From Planctomycetota bacterium (GTDB taxonomy: Bacteria > Planctomycetota > Phycisphaerae > Sedimentisphaerales > Anaerohalosphaeraceae): a stretch of 64,000 nt of DNA. The stretch lies in assembly GCA_019456225.1 (NCBI GenBank), contig VRUI01000010.1, positions 27,584 to 91,583 of the forward strand, written 5' to 3'. Position numbers and translations under genes: made by a program. Positions 1 through 8,908 of this stretch are shown piece by piece. The notes below the pieces were generated by a model. The model did not search any database. It saw only the letters and a program-made list of their open reading frames with translations, and was not told the origin of the DNA. Position 1 is the stretch's first letter; every line of letters starts with the position of its first letter.

Positions 1-51
1 AGGCAGAGAGACAAAAACTTAACTCAACAACACTCTGGGGGTATTTGATTT

Positions 52-1029
52 ATGGCCCATGAGAAGGCTATCGGTGAGGTATTACGCAAGCAGGCGCCTA
101 TGCGGCGTGTGCTTTTGGCGACATTGCCTTGTATCTGCGGCGGCGTTTATTTCTTCGGCTGGCGGATGCTTGCTTCTGTGATTATATGCTCACTTGCCGG
201 ATTTGTTACGGAATACATTTTTTGCAGACAGCGTCGAGAGGCGGTTACTGAGGCGGTTTTCGTTACGGCGGTTTTGTTTGCCTTGATATTGCCGCCTGGT
301 GTGGGATGGCATGTTCAGGTCGTCGGGGTTGTTTTTGCAGTGATGTTTTCCAAGGAGGTTTTCGGCGGCTTTGGGAGAAATCCGTTCAACCCGGCGATGG
401 CAGGGCGGTGTTTCGTCTATGTTTGTTTTCCGGTAGCCATGACCGGCAGATGGCCTGTGTCTGCGCCGCTTGATTTTCCCGGGGCTCTGGGTGTATGGAG
501 CACTTCGTCTTTGACCGACGCTATTACTTCGGCGACTCCTATGGCGGTTATGAAAGCCGATGGGGTCGTACCTGCCTTTGGTGAGCTTTTCTTTGGCGGG
601 ATCAGCGGGACGGCGGGGGTTACCAGTGCGATGCTGATACTTATCGGAGGGATTTATCTGTTCTGGACGAAGACGGCTAGCAGGACGATAATTCTTTCGA
701 CTATTATTTCTTATGCGGTTATCAATCAGTCTTTGACATGGCTTGGAGTCGAGCAGTTTCAAGGTGCGTTGCCGGTTGTCCTTGGCGGCGGTTTTTTGTT
801 CGGTGCGTTTTTTATGGCGACCGACCCTGTCAGCGGGCCCAAGACTAAACAGGGCAAGTTGATCTACGGGATCATGATCGCAGTGTTTACTACTGTTATT
901 CGCAACTATTCGATCTTTAACGGCGGGTTGATGTTTTCGATCCTTCTGGCGAATATGTTTGCCCCGATCATCGATTATGCGATCAAGAGTTATCTGGAAA
1001 TGCGTAAGATTAAAGGGGTGCGATCATGA
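52..1029 (+). CDS. rnfD: RnfD/NqrB-like membrane subunit of an ion-pumping NADH oxidoreductase
   Basis: Integral membrane subunit that carries covalently bound FMN and forms part of the Na+/H+ path in Rnf and Na+-NQR complexes. About eight to ten hydrophobic segments are visible, and the family motif GGFGRNPFNPAMAGR lies near residues 105-119. The flavinylation-like site is D156-A-I-T-S-A-T162-P: it fits Dxx(S/T)xAT but has Ser where Gly is usual. At 325 residues it is of RnfD length; NqrB is usually about 400. A GGGGG run 11-15 bases before the ATG supports the start. It overlaps the next gene by 4 bases (ATGA). The upstream subunit (RnfC or NqrA) would lie outside the window. Confidence 0.9.
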   Translation: MAHEKAIGEVLRKQAPMRRVLLATLPCICGGVYFFGWRMLASVIICSLAGFVTEYIFCRQRREAVTEAVFVTAVLFALILPPGVGWHVQVVGVVFAVMFSKEVFGGFGRNPFNPAMAGRCFVYVCFPVAMTGRWPVSAPLDFPGALGVWSTSSLTDAITSATPMAVMKADGVVPAFGELFFGGISGTAGVTSAMLILIGGIYLFWTKTASRTIILSTIISYAVINQSLTWLGVEQFQGALPVVLGGGFLFGAFFMATDPVSGPKTKQGKLIYGIMIAVFTTVIRNYSIFNGGLMFSILLANMFAPIIDYAIKSYLEMRKIKGVRS

Positions 1030-1640
1030 GAGATAAGCCCTGGTATGCGGTTGTTTATATGTTCGTTGTGACGGCATTTTTCAGTTCGATAGTTATCGGT
1101 TTTGCCGAGTTTACAAAGGGGCGTGTTGAGAGCAATAAACGGATCGCTTTTGAACGCAGCGTCCTTGAAGTGTTCGGTTTGTCGGCGGGGGTGCCTGCCG
1201 GGCGGATACATGAGGTGTTTGTTGAAAGTATACGCGAGCCTGACGACGATAGCGGCGGGGCTTATGTTTATGTTAAGGATGATGATGTTAAAGGCTATGC
1301 TGTTGAGATCGCGGGTAAGGGTTTCTGGGCTCCTATTAAGGGGATATTAGGTTTAAAGGCAGATAAGGAAACAGTTACGGGTATTTCGTTTTATGAGCAG
1401 AATGAAACTCCCGGTCTCGGAGCACAGATCGAAAGCGACGCGTTCAGGGAGCAGTTTGACGGTAAGCGGATATCTCTTAGCGGTGATCCTTTGATTATTA
1501 AACCTGTTGGCGCTGAGCTTGGCGATAATGAGGTGCATGCTATCAGCGGGGCGACACAGACCTGCAGGCGGCTTGGTGTGTTTATAAATGAAGATGTTTC
1601 AAAGTGGCTTGGTGAGATGGCTGGAAAGGCGGATGATTAA
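1026..1640 (+). CDS. rnfG: RnfG/NqrC-like FMN-binding subunit
   Basis: Single-pass membrane protein with a periplasmic FMN-binding domain. One transmembrane helix lies near residues 8-26. The flavinylation motif SGATQT has its acceptor threonine at residue 177 (HAISGAT). The preceding NETPGLGAQIE segment is also typical of the family. At 204 residues it matches RnfG; NqrC is about 255. It shares an ATGA overlap with the upstream gene and abuts the next start, so translation is probably coupled. ApbE-type flavin transfer would be needed, and no apbE is seen in this window. Confidence 0.9.
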   Translation: MRDKPWYAVVYMFVVTAFFSSIVIGFAEFTKGRVESNKRIAFERSVLEVFGLSAGVPAGRIHEVFVESIREPDDDSGGAYVYVKDDDVKGYAVEIAGKGFWAPIKGILGLKADKETVTGISFYEQNETPGLGAQIESDAFREQFDGKRISLSGDPLIIKPVGAELGDNEVHAISGATQTCRRLGVFINEDVSKWLGEMAGKADD

Positions 1641-2263
1641 TGAGTCCTAACGGCCGGACAATTGCAGGTAGAGATATAATCCGTGACGGGCTTTGGGGTA
1701 ATAACCCGGTCTTTAGGCAAGTACTGGGTATCTGCAGTACTTTAGCGGTTACGAATGTTGTGCTCAATACCCTGGTGATGTGTGTTTCGCTGACATGTGT
1801 AATGTCGCTTAGCTGTCTGACTGTTTCGCTGCTTAGGAACTGGACTCCGCGGAATATTCGTATGATGGTGCAGGTGCTTATAATCGCATTTTATGTGATC
1901 ATCGTCGATCTGATCCTGAAAGCTTATTGGCCGGACATGAGCAGTAATCTGGGTCCTTATGTCGGACTTATCATTACGAACTGTATTATCATGGGGCGAT
2001 GTGAGGCGTTTGCCGGTTTGAATAAGCCTGTTGCTTCTCTGATTGACGGATTTTTTAACGGGCTGGGTTATTCGTTTTTGCTTTTGACGATATCTGTGTT
2101 CAGGGAGCTTATGGGCATGGGGACGATTCTTGGCATCGAGATGCCATATTTTTCCGGGATTTGGGATAAGTGGATCATTATGGTTATGCCGCCGGGGGCA
2201 TTTTTTGCTCTTGCATGTTTGATCTGGGTCTGCAGGTCTTTTAAAGCCAAGGAGGGAGCTTAG
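1640..2263 (+). CDS. rnfE: RnfE/NqrD-like membrane subunit
   Basis: Multi-spanning inner-membrane subunit of the Rnf/Nqr complex, paralogous to RnfA/NqrE. The RnfE/NqrD hallmark is visible at GLIITNCIIMGRCEAFA (about residues 109-125), whose cysteine belongs to the conserved half-channel pair thought to hold an Fe-S centre. The N-terminus (RDGLWGNNPVFRQVLGICSTLAVT) is typical. Length 207 residues is normal for both families. The ATG overlaps the previous stop by one base (TAATG) and the next gene starts 3 bases after the stop. Confidence 0.9.
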   Translation: MSPNGRTIAGRDIIRDGLWGNNPVFRQVLGICSTLAVTNVVLNTLVMCVSLTCVMSLSCLTVSLLRNWTPRNIRMMVQVLIIAFYVIIVDLILKAYWPDMSSNLGPYVGLIITNCIIMGRCEAFAGLNKPVASLIDGFFNGLGYSFLLLTISVFRELMGMGTILGIEMPYFSGIWDKWIIMVMPPGAFFALACLIWVCRSFKAKEGA

Positions 2264-2265
2264 TT

Positions 2266-2859
2266 ATGCCTATTTCCGAACAAATGTGGCTGATGCTGGT
2301 TACGTGTTTTTCGGCGGTTTTTACGAGCAATATTCTGCTGACTTATTTCCTGGGCATGTGTCCGTTTACTTCTGTTTCGCGAGAGGTCAAGACTTCGGTC
2401 GGTCTGGGACTGGCAGTGATCTTTGTTATGACGGCTACGACGATGATCAACTGGGTTGCGTATCATTATGTGCTTGAATATTTTGGTCTGGAGTATTTTC
2501 GGTTCATACTTTTCATCATTATAATCGCCGCATTCGTACAGTTTGTCGAGATGGTGATCGACCGGTATTCGCCGAGACTTTATCAGGGTCTTGGGATATT
2601 TCTGCCGCTTATTACGGTTAACTGCGCGATACTTGGGGCGTCGTTGTTTATGGTTATCAGGGATTATTCGTTTATCGTAACTGTCGGGTACGGGTTTGGC
2701 AGTTCTGTCGGCTGGACGCTGGCAATACTTGCTATGGCCGGGATCAGGCAGAGACTTACGGAGTCAAGGATACCGGCAGGGTTGCAGGGGCCGGGGATTA
2801 CGCTTATTATCGCAGGGCTTATGGCACTGGCGTTTATCGGGTTTACGGGAGTACTTTAG
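2266..2859 (+). CDS. rnfA: RnfA/NqrE-like membrane subunit
   Basis: Membrane subunit paired with RnfE/NqrD. It has about six hydrophobic helices and the conserved segments NILLTYFLGMCPF (residues about 22-34) and LPLITVNCAILGASLF (about 109-124), the latter holding the family cysteine. Length 197 residues is normal. A GGAGG run just inside the end of the previous gene serves as its ribosome binding site. It is the last of four closely coupled genes. The following 66 bases hold a heptanucleotide repeat and a terminator-like hairpin before the reductase gene. Confidence 0.9.
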   Translation: MPISEQMWLMLVTCFSAVFTSNILLTYFLGMCPFTSVSREVKTSVGLGLAVIFVMTATTMINWVAYHYVLEYFGLEYFRFILFIIIIAAFVQFVEMVIDRYSPRLYQGLGIFLPLITVNCAILGASLFMVIRDYSFIVTVGYGFGSSVGWTLAILAMAGIRQRLTESRIPAGLQGPGITLIIAGLMALAFIGFTGVL

Positions 2860-2863
2860 AGCA

Positions 2864-2894
2864 ATTACTAATTACTAATTACTAATTACTAATT
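2864..2894. repeat. Heptanucleotide tandem repeat, unit ATTACTA
   Basis: Four perfect 7-base units plus a partial one follow the rnfA-like stop. This is one of about ten intergenic sites in the window with 7-base periodicity but different unit sequences. Confidence 0.85.
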
Positions 2895-2896
2895 TT

Positions 2897-2925
2897 GGAT
2901 TCGGCCTTATGGCCGAGGCTTTTTT
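2897..2925 (+). terminator. Terminator-like hairpin abutting the nqrF-like start
   Basis: TCGGCC-TTAT-GGCCGA forms a 6-bp stem (2901-2916) followed by a six-T run (2920-2925) that touches the ATG at 2926. The GAGG inside the 3' arm (2914-2917) would also be the ribosome binding site of the next gene. The stem and its CTCGGCC....GGCCGAATCC frame recur in inverted orientation at 43367-43387, so it may be a dispersed palindrome used as an attenuator. Confidence 0.55.
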
Positions 2926-4026
2926 ATGGTTACTGTTTTTATATCGGTTTTGGTTATTAGTTCTATTGGCGGGGTTCTTGCGCTTTTGCTTGTTTTGTCG
3001 GAGAAGTTTATTGCCAATTATGGTATTTGCACAGTCGATATTAACGCTGAAAAGCAGATCGAGGTGCAGGGCGGGCAGTCGCTTTTGAGTTGCCTTGTCG
3101 AAGAAGATATTTTTATTCCAAGTGCCTGCGGCGGGCGTGGGACATGCGGGTATTGCAAATTAAAAGTCATTGAAGGGGGCGGTTTGCTTTTGCCCACTGA
3201 GACACCTTTTCTAAGCGATCAAGAGCAAAAGGATGATATTCGTCTATCCTGCCAGGTTAAGGTTCGCAACGATATTTTTATAGAGATCGAAAAAGAACTT
3301 TTGTCGGTGCGTCAGTATGAATGCATCTGCAGCGGCATTGAAGATCTTACGCACGATATCAAGCTCTTCAAGTTCGGTCTTGCCGGCTCTGAAGAGATTG
3401 ATTTTATTGCGGGGCAGTATGTTCAACTCCTTACTCCCGTTTATTTTAAAGGCGGCGAGGAGGTTTATAGAGCGTATTCGGTTGCAAGCGATCCGCTTAA
3501 TAAAGGTGCGATCGAGTTGATTATTCGGCTTGTGCCAAACGGGATATGTACAACTTATTGTTTTGAGCATCTTAGTATTGGAGATACGATATTGATGAAT
3601 GGGCCTTACGGTGAGTTTCATCTGTCCGATACCGAATCGCCGATGGTTTTTATTGCGGGCGGTTCCGGGATGGCACCTATTCGGTGCATTCTTAGCCACA
3701 TGCTCAACACCGGTAGTAAACGCAAAGCGGTGTATTATTTCGGTGCTAATAAGGTTAGCGAGCTTTTTATGATCGACGAAATAAAGCAGTTTGAAAATGA
3801 TCTTGACGATTTTCGTTTTGTCCCGGTTGTCGCTTTGCCCGATCCCGCAGAGCACTGGACCGGGCTTACAGGGCTTGTCACAGAGGCAGTTGAAAGCGAT
3901 CTGGAAAATGCCGCTGATTATGAAGCGTATCTTTGCGGAAGCCCGGGTATGATAGAGGCGTCCGGTAAGGTGCTTGCAAAGTTGGGTGTGCCGGAAGGTA
4001 AGATATATTTTGATAGTTTTGCGTGA
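2926..4026 (+). CDS. nqrF: NqrF-like NADH dehydrogenase subunit ([2Fe-2S], FAD)
   Basis: Electron-entry subunit that oxidises NADH through FAD and a [2Fe-2S] centre. One N-terminal transmembrane helix (residues about 2-24) is followed by a plant-type ferredoxin domain with ligands C68-x5-C74-x2-C77 and C109. A ferredoxin-NADP reductase module follows, with FAD motif RAYSVAS (about 185), NAD site GGSGMAPIR (about 245) and a C-terminal aromatic stretch YFDSFA. At 366 residues it is shorter than classical NqrF (about 407). It follows Rnf-sized subunits rather than an RnfB, an unusual pairing. The hairpin upstream may lower or gate its expression relative to the first four genes. Confidence 0.88.
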   Translation: MVTVFISVLVISSIGGVLALLLVLSEKFIANYGICTVDINAEKQIEVQGGQSLLSCLVEEDIFIPSACGGRGTCGYCKLKVIEGGGLLLPTETPFLSDQEQKDDIRLSCQVKVRNDIFIEIEKELLSVRQYECICSGIEDLTHDIKLFKFGLAGSEEIDFIAGQYVQLLTPVYFKGGEEVYRAYSVASDPLNKGAIELIIRLVPNGICTTYCFEHLSIGDTILMNGPYGEFHLSDTESPMVFIAGGSGMAPIRCILSHMLNTGSKRKAVYYFGANKVSELFMIDEIKQFENDLDDFRFVPVVALPDPAEHWTGLTGLVTEAVESDLENAADYEAYLCGSPGMIEASGKVLAKLGVPEGKIYFDSFA

Positions 4027-4041
4027 AGAAACGAGGTTCGT

Positions 4042-4494
4042 ATGAAAAAGACGCCTGAAATGGAAAAGCTTGATAATTTTTTGCGGTCATCGCGGATCGT
4101 TGCCGGCGGGTTTATGGGTGAAGACATCCGTGATGTTGACGAGGTTATTGTCGCAGATACCCGGTCGGTTGAGCGGCTGGGGTATTCACTTGAGCAAGTT
4201 GCCGCCAGGATGCATGAGATTACGCATATAGCAAAGGAGGGCCTTGGTGTTTGCGTAGATGTGGGCGCCGGGCTTAAGGGGTGTGTTGATGAGGCTAAGG
4301 GGAGGATCGTTTGTCCCTGGCCGCACCCGGCGAGTTTTGATAAGAGGCTTACAACCGTCACAGATGTCGAATCGGGCAAGGAAATTACATGGTCGGATCT
4401 TCATATTCATCTGATCGAAGAACATGGTTTTTTTGAAGGGATTGGTTCGGCGATGCGGATCGAACCGGTAAAGTTAATCACAATTATTTTTTGA
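4042..4494 (+). CDS. Conserved protein of unknown function downstream of the Nqr/Rnf operon
   Basis: A 150-residue soluble protein with no signal peptide. I do not recognise a characterised family. Visible features are a CPWPHP motif near residue 94, scattered cysteines (about 72, 81, 91) and a C-terminal segment SDLHIHLIEEHGFFEGIG rich in His and Glu that looks conserved. It starts 15 bases after the nqrF-like stop with a GAGG ribosome binding site, so it is likely co-transcribed with the pump. Its His/Cys content would allow metal binding, but that is only inference. Confidence 0.75.
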   Translation: MKKTPEMEKLDNFLRSSRIVAGGFMGEDIRDVDEVIVADTRSVERLGYSLEQVAARMHEITHIAKEGLGVCVDVGAGLKGCVDEAKGRIVCPWPHPASFDKRLTTVTDVESGKEITWSDLHIHLIEEHGFFEGIGSAMRIEPVKLITIIF

Positions 4495-4527
4495 GTTATT
4501 ATGTGCTTAAAAGTTCAGGGGACAGAT

Positions 4528-6729
4528 ATGCGACGTTATTTTTTGAGAATATGTTTGGTTTTGTGGATGATAAATTTGGGGGCTCTTGCTATGAGTTTTG
4601 GTGCAGATAAGAAAGATGCAACTGGCGGCGGTGATGGACATGGCGGCAGTGGAAAGTCTAACCGGCTTATTGATGAGGCGAGTCCTTATCTGCTGCAGCA
4701 TGCTTATAATCCCGTGGATTGGTATCCGTGGGGCGATGAGGCCCTTGAAAAAGCCCGCAAGGAAGACAAACCGATCTTTCTTTCTATCGGCTATTCGACG
4801 TGTCACTGGTGTCATGTTATGGCGAAGGAGAGTTTTTCCGATAAGAAGATCGCCGCGATAATGAACAAGCATTTTGTTTGCATAAAAGTAGATCGCGAGG
4901 AGCGGCCCGATGTTGATTCGGTTTATATGAAGGCAGTGCAGGCGATGACGGGCAGCGGCGGTTGGCCCTTGTCGGTGTTTCTTACGCCGGATGGTAAGCC
5001 GTTTTACGGCGGGACGTATTTTCCGCCGGTTGCTCGCGGGGGTATGCCGGGATTTGACAAGCTGCTATTGGCTGTTGCAGATGCGTGGACGAAAAATCGC
5101 AAAGAGCTTTTGGCCTCGAGCGGCCGTATAATGGATTACCTGTCTGCCGACCAGACCGCCGGCAAGAGTAAGCTTTCGCTTTCGATGCAGGCAAACGCGG
5201 CAGAGGTACTTTCGCAGATGTTTGACAGTCAGCTCGGCGGTTTTGGCAGGGCACCTAAGTTTCCTCAGCCGAGCTATCTTTCCATGCTGATGGGGTATCA
5301 TTATCGCACCGGCGATGAATCTTCGCTGGCGATGGCCGAAAAGACGCTTGAGGCTATGGCAAAGGGCGGATTGCACGATCATCTTGGCGGCGGATTTCAC
5401 AGGTATTCGACGGATCGTATGTGGCTTGTTCCGCATTTTGAGAAGATGCTCTACGATCAGGCTTTGCTTTCCAGAGCGTATGTACAGGCTTATCAGATCA
5501 CCGGGAAAAAACAATATGCCGATATCGCACGCAGGATATTTGATTATGTTCTGCGCGATCTGCGAGACGCCGGCGGCGGTTTTTTCAGCGGAGAAGACGC
5601 CGACAGCGAGGGGGTGGAAGGGACGTTTTATGTGTGGGATAAAGGTGAGATCGAAAAGATTCTCGGCAAGAAAGATGCCAGGCTTTTTAACGCTTATTAC
5701 GGAGTGACGAGCAAGGGGAATTTTGACGGAAGCAATATTCTCAATATTACTCGCTCGATCGGGGAAGTTGCGCGAGAACTCAGGATCAAAGAGGCCAGTG
5801 CCAGAGAGTCTGTCGAAAGGAGTAATAAGAGGCTTTTCTACGTGAGAGCAAAAAGGGTTCGGCCCCATCGGGACGAGAAGATAATCGCCGGCTGGAACGG
5901 GCTGATGATATCTTCGCTGGCTTATGGCGGTGCGGTGCTCGGTGAGAAACGTTATGTGCGGGCCGCCGCTGAATCTGCGGAATTTGTTTTAAACAGGCTT
6001 AATACCGGCGGGCGTCTGAAACGTTACTATGGAAAGGGTAAGGGGCGCGGACTAGCCGTTCTTGACGATTACTCGTTTTTGACAATGGGGCTCATCGATC
6101 TTTACCAGGCTGATTTTGAATCGAAATGGCTTGTTGAGGCAAACGGACTGGCCGGGCGAATGGTAAGCCTTTTTGCCGATAAGGAAAAGGGCGGATTCTT
6201 TCTTACAGGCAGTGACGGCAAAAAGCTGATAACGCGTGGAAAGGACGCCTATGACGGTGCAATACCGAGCGGAAATTCTTATGTGGCGAGGGTTTTGCTG
6301 ACGCTTGGACAGATCAGGATGGACCAGGGATTGATCGGAGAGGGTAAGAGGGTGCTTGAGGCGTTTTCTGGGCAGCTCAAAAGGTCGCCGATCAGTTTGT
6401 CTGAGATGGTGATCGCCGTTGACTTTTATCTGGGGCCCCGACAGGAGATCGTTATAGCCGGCAAAAAGGATTCGGCAGATACGACCGCGATGATCAGTGA
6501 GGTTCGAAGGCGTTTTTTGCCCAGGGCCGTTGTTTTGCTCCATGCGGAAGGTAAAGATGGAAAGGGTATTGAAAAGATCTCCGAGTTTGTTAAAATGCAG
6601 AAAGCTGCTGATGGTAAAGCTACGGCGTACGTTTGCGAAAATTATGTGTGCAGGCTGCCGTTGACGGATTTGCCGGAATTTGGTAAAGTGCTTGATGAAG
6701 TCTCTAAAGTTGAATCGGATAGAAAGTAA
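4528..6729 (+). CDS. YyaL/DUF255 thioredoxin-domain protein (SPATA20-like), exported
   Basis: Member of the YyaL/spermatogenesis-associated protein 20 family: an N-terminal thioredoxin-like domain fused to an (alpha/alpha)6 glycosidase-like barrel. The biochemical role is not established. The first residues of the mature domain match the family signature ([20 protein letters not shown]), and the redox motif CHWCH lies shortly after. The start at 4528 is chosen because CAGGGG sits 6 bases upstream and the resulting N-terminus is a typical signal peptide; an upstream ATG at 4501 has no ribosome binding site. Export is less common in this family. Length 733 residues is somewhat long because of the leader. 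Confidence 0.88.
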   Translation: MRRYFLRICLVLWMINLGALAMSFGADKKDATGGGDGHGGSGKSNRLIDEASPYLLQHAYNPVDWYPWGDEALEKARKEDKPIFLSIGYSTCHWCHVMAKESFSDKKIAAIMNKHFVCIKVDREERPDVDSVYMKAVQAMTGSGGWPLSVFLTPDGKPFYGGTYFPPVARGGMPGFDKLLLAVADAWTKNRKELLASSGRIMDYLSADQTAGKSKLSLSMQANAAEVLSQMFDSQLGGFGRAPKFPQPSYLSMLMGYHYRTGDESSLAMAEKTLEAMAKGGLHDHLGGGFHRYSTDRMWLVPHFEKMLYDQALLSRAYVQAYQITGKKQYADIARRIFDYVLRDLRDAGGGFFSGEDADSEGVEGTFYVWDKGEIEKILGKKDARLFNAYYGVTSKGNFDGSNILNITRSIGEVARELRIKEASARESVERSNKRLFYVRAKRVRPHRDEKIIAGWNGLMISSLAYGGAVLGEKRYVRAAAESAEFVLNRLNTGGRLKRYYGKGKGRGLAVLDDYSFLTMGLIDLYQADFESKWLVEANGLAGRMVSLFADKEKGGFFLTGSDGKKLITRGKDAYDGAIPSGNSYVARVLLTLGQIRMDQGLIGEGKRVLEAFSGQLKRSPISLSEMVIAVDFYLGPRQEIVIAGKKDSADTTAMISEVRRRFLPRAVVLLHAEGKDGKGIEKISEFVKMQKAADGKATAYVCENYVCRLPLTDLPEFGKVLDEVSKVESDRK

Positions 6730-6732
6730 TTT

Positions 6733-6760
6733 AACAGCATGGGCATAGCCCATCCTACCG
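6733..6760. repeat. Dispersed 28-base palindromic repeat, copy 1
   Basis: The sequence contains ATGGGCATAGCCCAT. The reverse complement of the whole 28-base block recurs at 43324-43351 with one difference in the loop. It lies between the yyaL-like stop and the ribosome binding site of zwf. Confidence 0.85.
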
Positions 6761-6772
6761 AAAGGAGTTATT

Positions 6773-8323
6773 ATGCCGGAAGTTTATCCTTCGGTTGATA
6801 AGCAGGAGATGATATGTGCCGAGGTGCCGGGTCGGCCTTGCGGTCTTGTGGTTTTCGGCGGGTCGGGTGATCTGACCCGGCGGAAAATCATTGACAGTCT
6901 TTTTCAGCTTTTTGTGCGGGGTTTGCTTTCCGATAAGTTTTATTTTCTCGGCTGTGGACGAAAAAAACTCTCCGACGCCGACTATAGAGTTATCGCCGAA
7001 CGTGCGATTAACAGAGGAGACAGTTCCGAGAGCCAGGTTTGCCAATTCCTGTCGCTGTTTCATTTTATCACGGGCAGTTATGACGATCCGGAATTTTATG
7101 CTTCGATAAAGAAACGTCTTACCGAGCTTGACGAAGTTCATTCCGTTCCGGGGTGCAGGATATTTTATCTTGCTGTCCCGCCTATGCTTTATGGCGATAT
7201 CGCCGCAAATCTTGGAGCCGCTTCGCTGTCGCATACGGATTCGCCTGGCTGTAAATTGCAGCCGAGGCTGGTTGTCGAAAAGCCGTTCGGGCGGGACCTG
7301 AAAAGTGCCGTAGAGCTTAATAAAAGGCTTAGGGCCCATTTTGAGGAATCTCAGATATACCGCATCGACCACTACCTCGGTAAAGAGACGGTTCAGAATA
7401 TTTTGATGTTTCGGTTTGCCAATGCGATTTTCGAGCCGTTGTGGAATCGCAATTATATTGACAATGTTCAGATCACTATCGCAGAGTCTCTCGGTGTCGG
7501 CGACCGGGCCGGTTACTACGACAAGTCCGGTGCTTTGCGTGATATGTTTCAAAATCATATGCTTGGTATGCTTTCGCTGGTTGCGATGGAGGCGCCGACT
7601 TCTTTTGACGCGGATCGTGTTCGCAGTGAAAAGGTTCGGCTGCTGCGATCTATTCGGCCAATTGAGCCGGCAGAGATCGATAAAACTATTGTGCGGGCTC
7701 AGTACGCCGCCGGTAAGTGCGGCGATGAGAAGCTGGACGGCTATTTGCAGGAAAATGGTGTTGACGGCGATTCGAAGACGGAGACTTTTGTCGCGGCGAA
7801 ATTGTTCATCGATAACTGGCGGTGGAAGGATGTTCCGTTTTATTTGCGGACGGGAAAACGGCTTGCAAAGCGCGTAACTGAGATCGCGATAACATTTAAG
7901 AGTGTTCCGCATTCGATGTTTGCGTCGGTGGGTCTCGACGAGATGCCGCCCAATGTCCTTGTTATGAAGATTCAGCCCAACGAGGGGATACGTCTGAGCT
8001 TCCAGGCGAAGCGTCCCGGTTCCAAGGCGTGTATGAGTACGCTGACGATGAACTTTAACTATAGCGAAGTTTTCCAGGCTCAGGCGCCGGAGGCTTATCA
8101 GCGGCTGCTGCTTGACTGTATGGTCGGCGATCAGACGCTTTTTACTCGGCAGGACGATGTGGAATTGTCGTGGGGGCTCTTGGAGCCTGTTCTTGACAGG
8201 TGGGGCGATGATGGTTCGGGTCTTTGCAGTTATCCGGCAGGCGAGGGCGCCGAAAGTTTTGACGCTGCCGACCAATTGCTGGCAGTTGACGGGAGGATGT
8301 GGCGAAAACTGTCGGAGATGTAA
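6773..8323 (+). CDS. zwf: Glucose-6-phosphate 1-dehydrogenase
   Basis: Catalyses the first step of the oxidative pentose phosphate pathway, making 6-phosphogluconolactone and NADPH. The coenzyme motif [10 protein letters not shown] lies near residues 27-36. The substrate and catalytic signature RIDHYLGKE (about 198-206) and the EKPFGRD segment (about 169-175) are intact. Length 516 residues is typical. AAAGGAG precedes the ATG by 5 bases. No gnd or pgl follows, so it appears monocistronic with a palindromic repeat upstream. Confidence 0.95.
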   Translation: MPEVYPSVDKQEMICAEVPGRPCGLVVFGGSGDLTRRKIIDSLFQLFVRGLLSDKFYFLGCGRKKLSDADYRVIAERAINRGDSSESQVCQFLSLFHFITGSYDDPEFYASIKKRLTELDEVHSVPGCRIFYLAVPPMLYGDIAANLGAASLSHTDSPGCKLQPRLVVEKPFGRDLKSAVELNKRLRAHFEESQIYRIDHYLGKETVQNILMFRFANAIFEPLWNRNYIDNVQITIAESLGVGDRAGYYDKSGALRDMFQNHMLGMLSLVAMEAPTSFDADRVRSEKVRLLRSIRPIEPAEIDKTIVRAQYAAGKCGDEKLDGYLQENGVDGDSKTETFVAAKLFIDNWRWKDVPFYLRTGKRLAKRVTEIAITFKSVPHSMFASVGLDEMPPNVLVMKIQPNEGIRLSFQAKRPGSKACMSTLTMNFNYSEVFQAQAPEAYQRLLLDCMVGDQTLFTRQDDVELSWGLLEPVLDRWGDDGSGLCSYPAGEGAESFDAADQLLAVDGRMWRKLSEM

Positions 8324-8466
8324 TATTTGACCTATGGCAGAAAACGGGAAAAAGATGAAAATAAATCTTAATTATTTACTTGTATTTGGTTGCAGGCAGG
8401 TGTAAAGTGATTTAATTGTTGAATGAGGAATGTAAAATAATGTTACTTTTATTAAGGAAAAGTCAG

Positions 8467-8598
8467 ATGATCAGGAAAATTATTGCATTGTGCCTTGTAT
8501 TGATGGCGGTATCGTTTGTGTTTACAGGTTGTAAGGATAAAGAGCCTGAAACGCCGGATCCCCCGCCAGTTGAAGATGTTGACCCTCCAACAGAATAA
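8467..8598 (+). CDS. Small lipoprotein 1 of a tandem pair
   Basis: A 43-residue predicted lipoprotein. The N-terminus MIRKIIALCLVLMAVSFV is a signal peptide ending in lipobox FTGC, followed by a short acidic, proline-rich tail. The ATG at 8467 is chosen over 8416 because it has TTAAGGAAA upstream and because the next gene repeats exactly this leader and ribosome binding site. Function is unknown; it resembles a duplicated leader with a diverged tail. Confidence 0.7.
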   Translation: MIRKIIALCLVLMAVSFVFTGCKDKEPETPDPPPVEDVDPPTE

Positions 8599-8662
8599 GC
8601 GGTTTACGTGCATGCCTGCCATGCCCATACGGGTGATGGCCGGCATGCAAGCCGTTTTGTGA
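8590..8662. terminator. Hairpin between the tandem lipoprotein genes
   Basis: Complementary arms GCATGCC-T-GCCA and TGGC-C-GGCATGC, extended by AAGCGG/GCCGTT, form a long imperfect hairpin ending in GTTTTGTG. It could act as a rho-independent terminator or as a stabiliser between the two duplicated genes. Confidence 0.5.
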
Positions 8663-8690
8663 ATTAACGTTTTATTAAGGAAAAAGTCAG

Positions 8691-8849
8691 ATGATCAGAA
8701 AGATTATTGCATTGTGCCTGGTATTGATGGCGGTATCGTTTGTTTTTAGTGGCTGTAAGGAAAAAGAAGACTCCGCAAGTCCAGATACTGTAAAAACCGA
8801 AGAGAATCATGATCATGACCACGACGACGATGACGGGCATAACCATTAG
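8691..8849 (+). CDS. Small lipoprotein 2, His/Asp-rich tail, paralogue of the preceding gene
   Basis: A 52-residue lipoprotein not captured by ordinary length cut-offs. Its first 23 codons are almost identical to the preceding small gene (leader MIRKIIALCLVLMAVSFVF, lipobox SGC), as is the upstream TTAAGGAAAAAGTCAG. The tail differs and is strongly His/Asp-rich (HDHDHDDDDGHNH), a pattern expected to bind transition metals such as Zn, Cu or Ni. Together with the YHS-domain lipoprotein 60 bases downstream and the metal permease at 17785, this suggests periplasmic metal handling. The function is inferred. Confidence 0.7.
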   Translation: MIRKIIALCLVLMAVSFVFSGCKEKEDSASPDTVKTEENHDHDHDDDDGHNH

Positions 8850-8908
8850 TAGTGCAGAATCTCACAGCTAGCTGTTACTGGAATTATTTTTATTGAAGGT
8901 GATTGGAC

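Noticed and set aside
2864..2894. Tandem repeats as a CRISPR array
   Set aside because: Units are 7 bases with no spacers; none of the period-7 sites has CRISPR architecture, and no cas genes are present.
5065..5868. A 267-codon leftward frame
   Set aside because: Antisense shadow of the yyaL-like gene; no ribosome binding site and no domain.
6755..8275. A 506-codon leftward frame opposite zwf
   Set aside because: It is the antisense shadow of a clearly functional zwf gene; the product has no recognisable domain and is full of basic low-information sequence.
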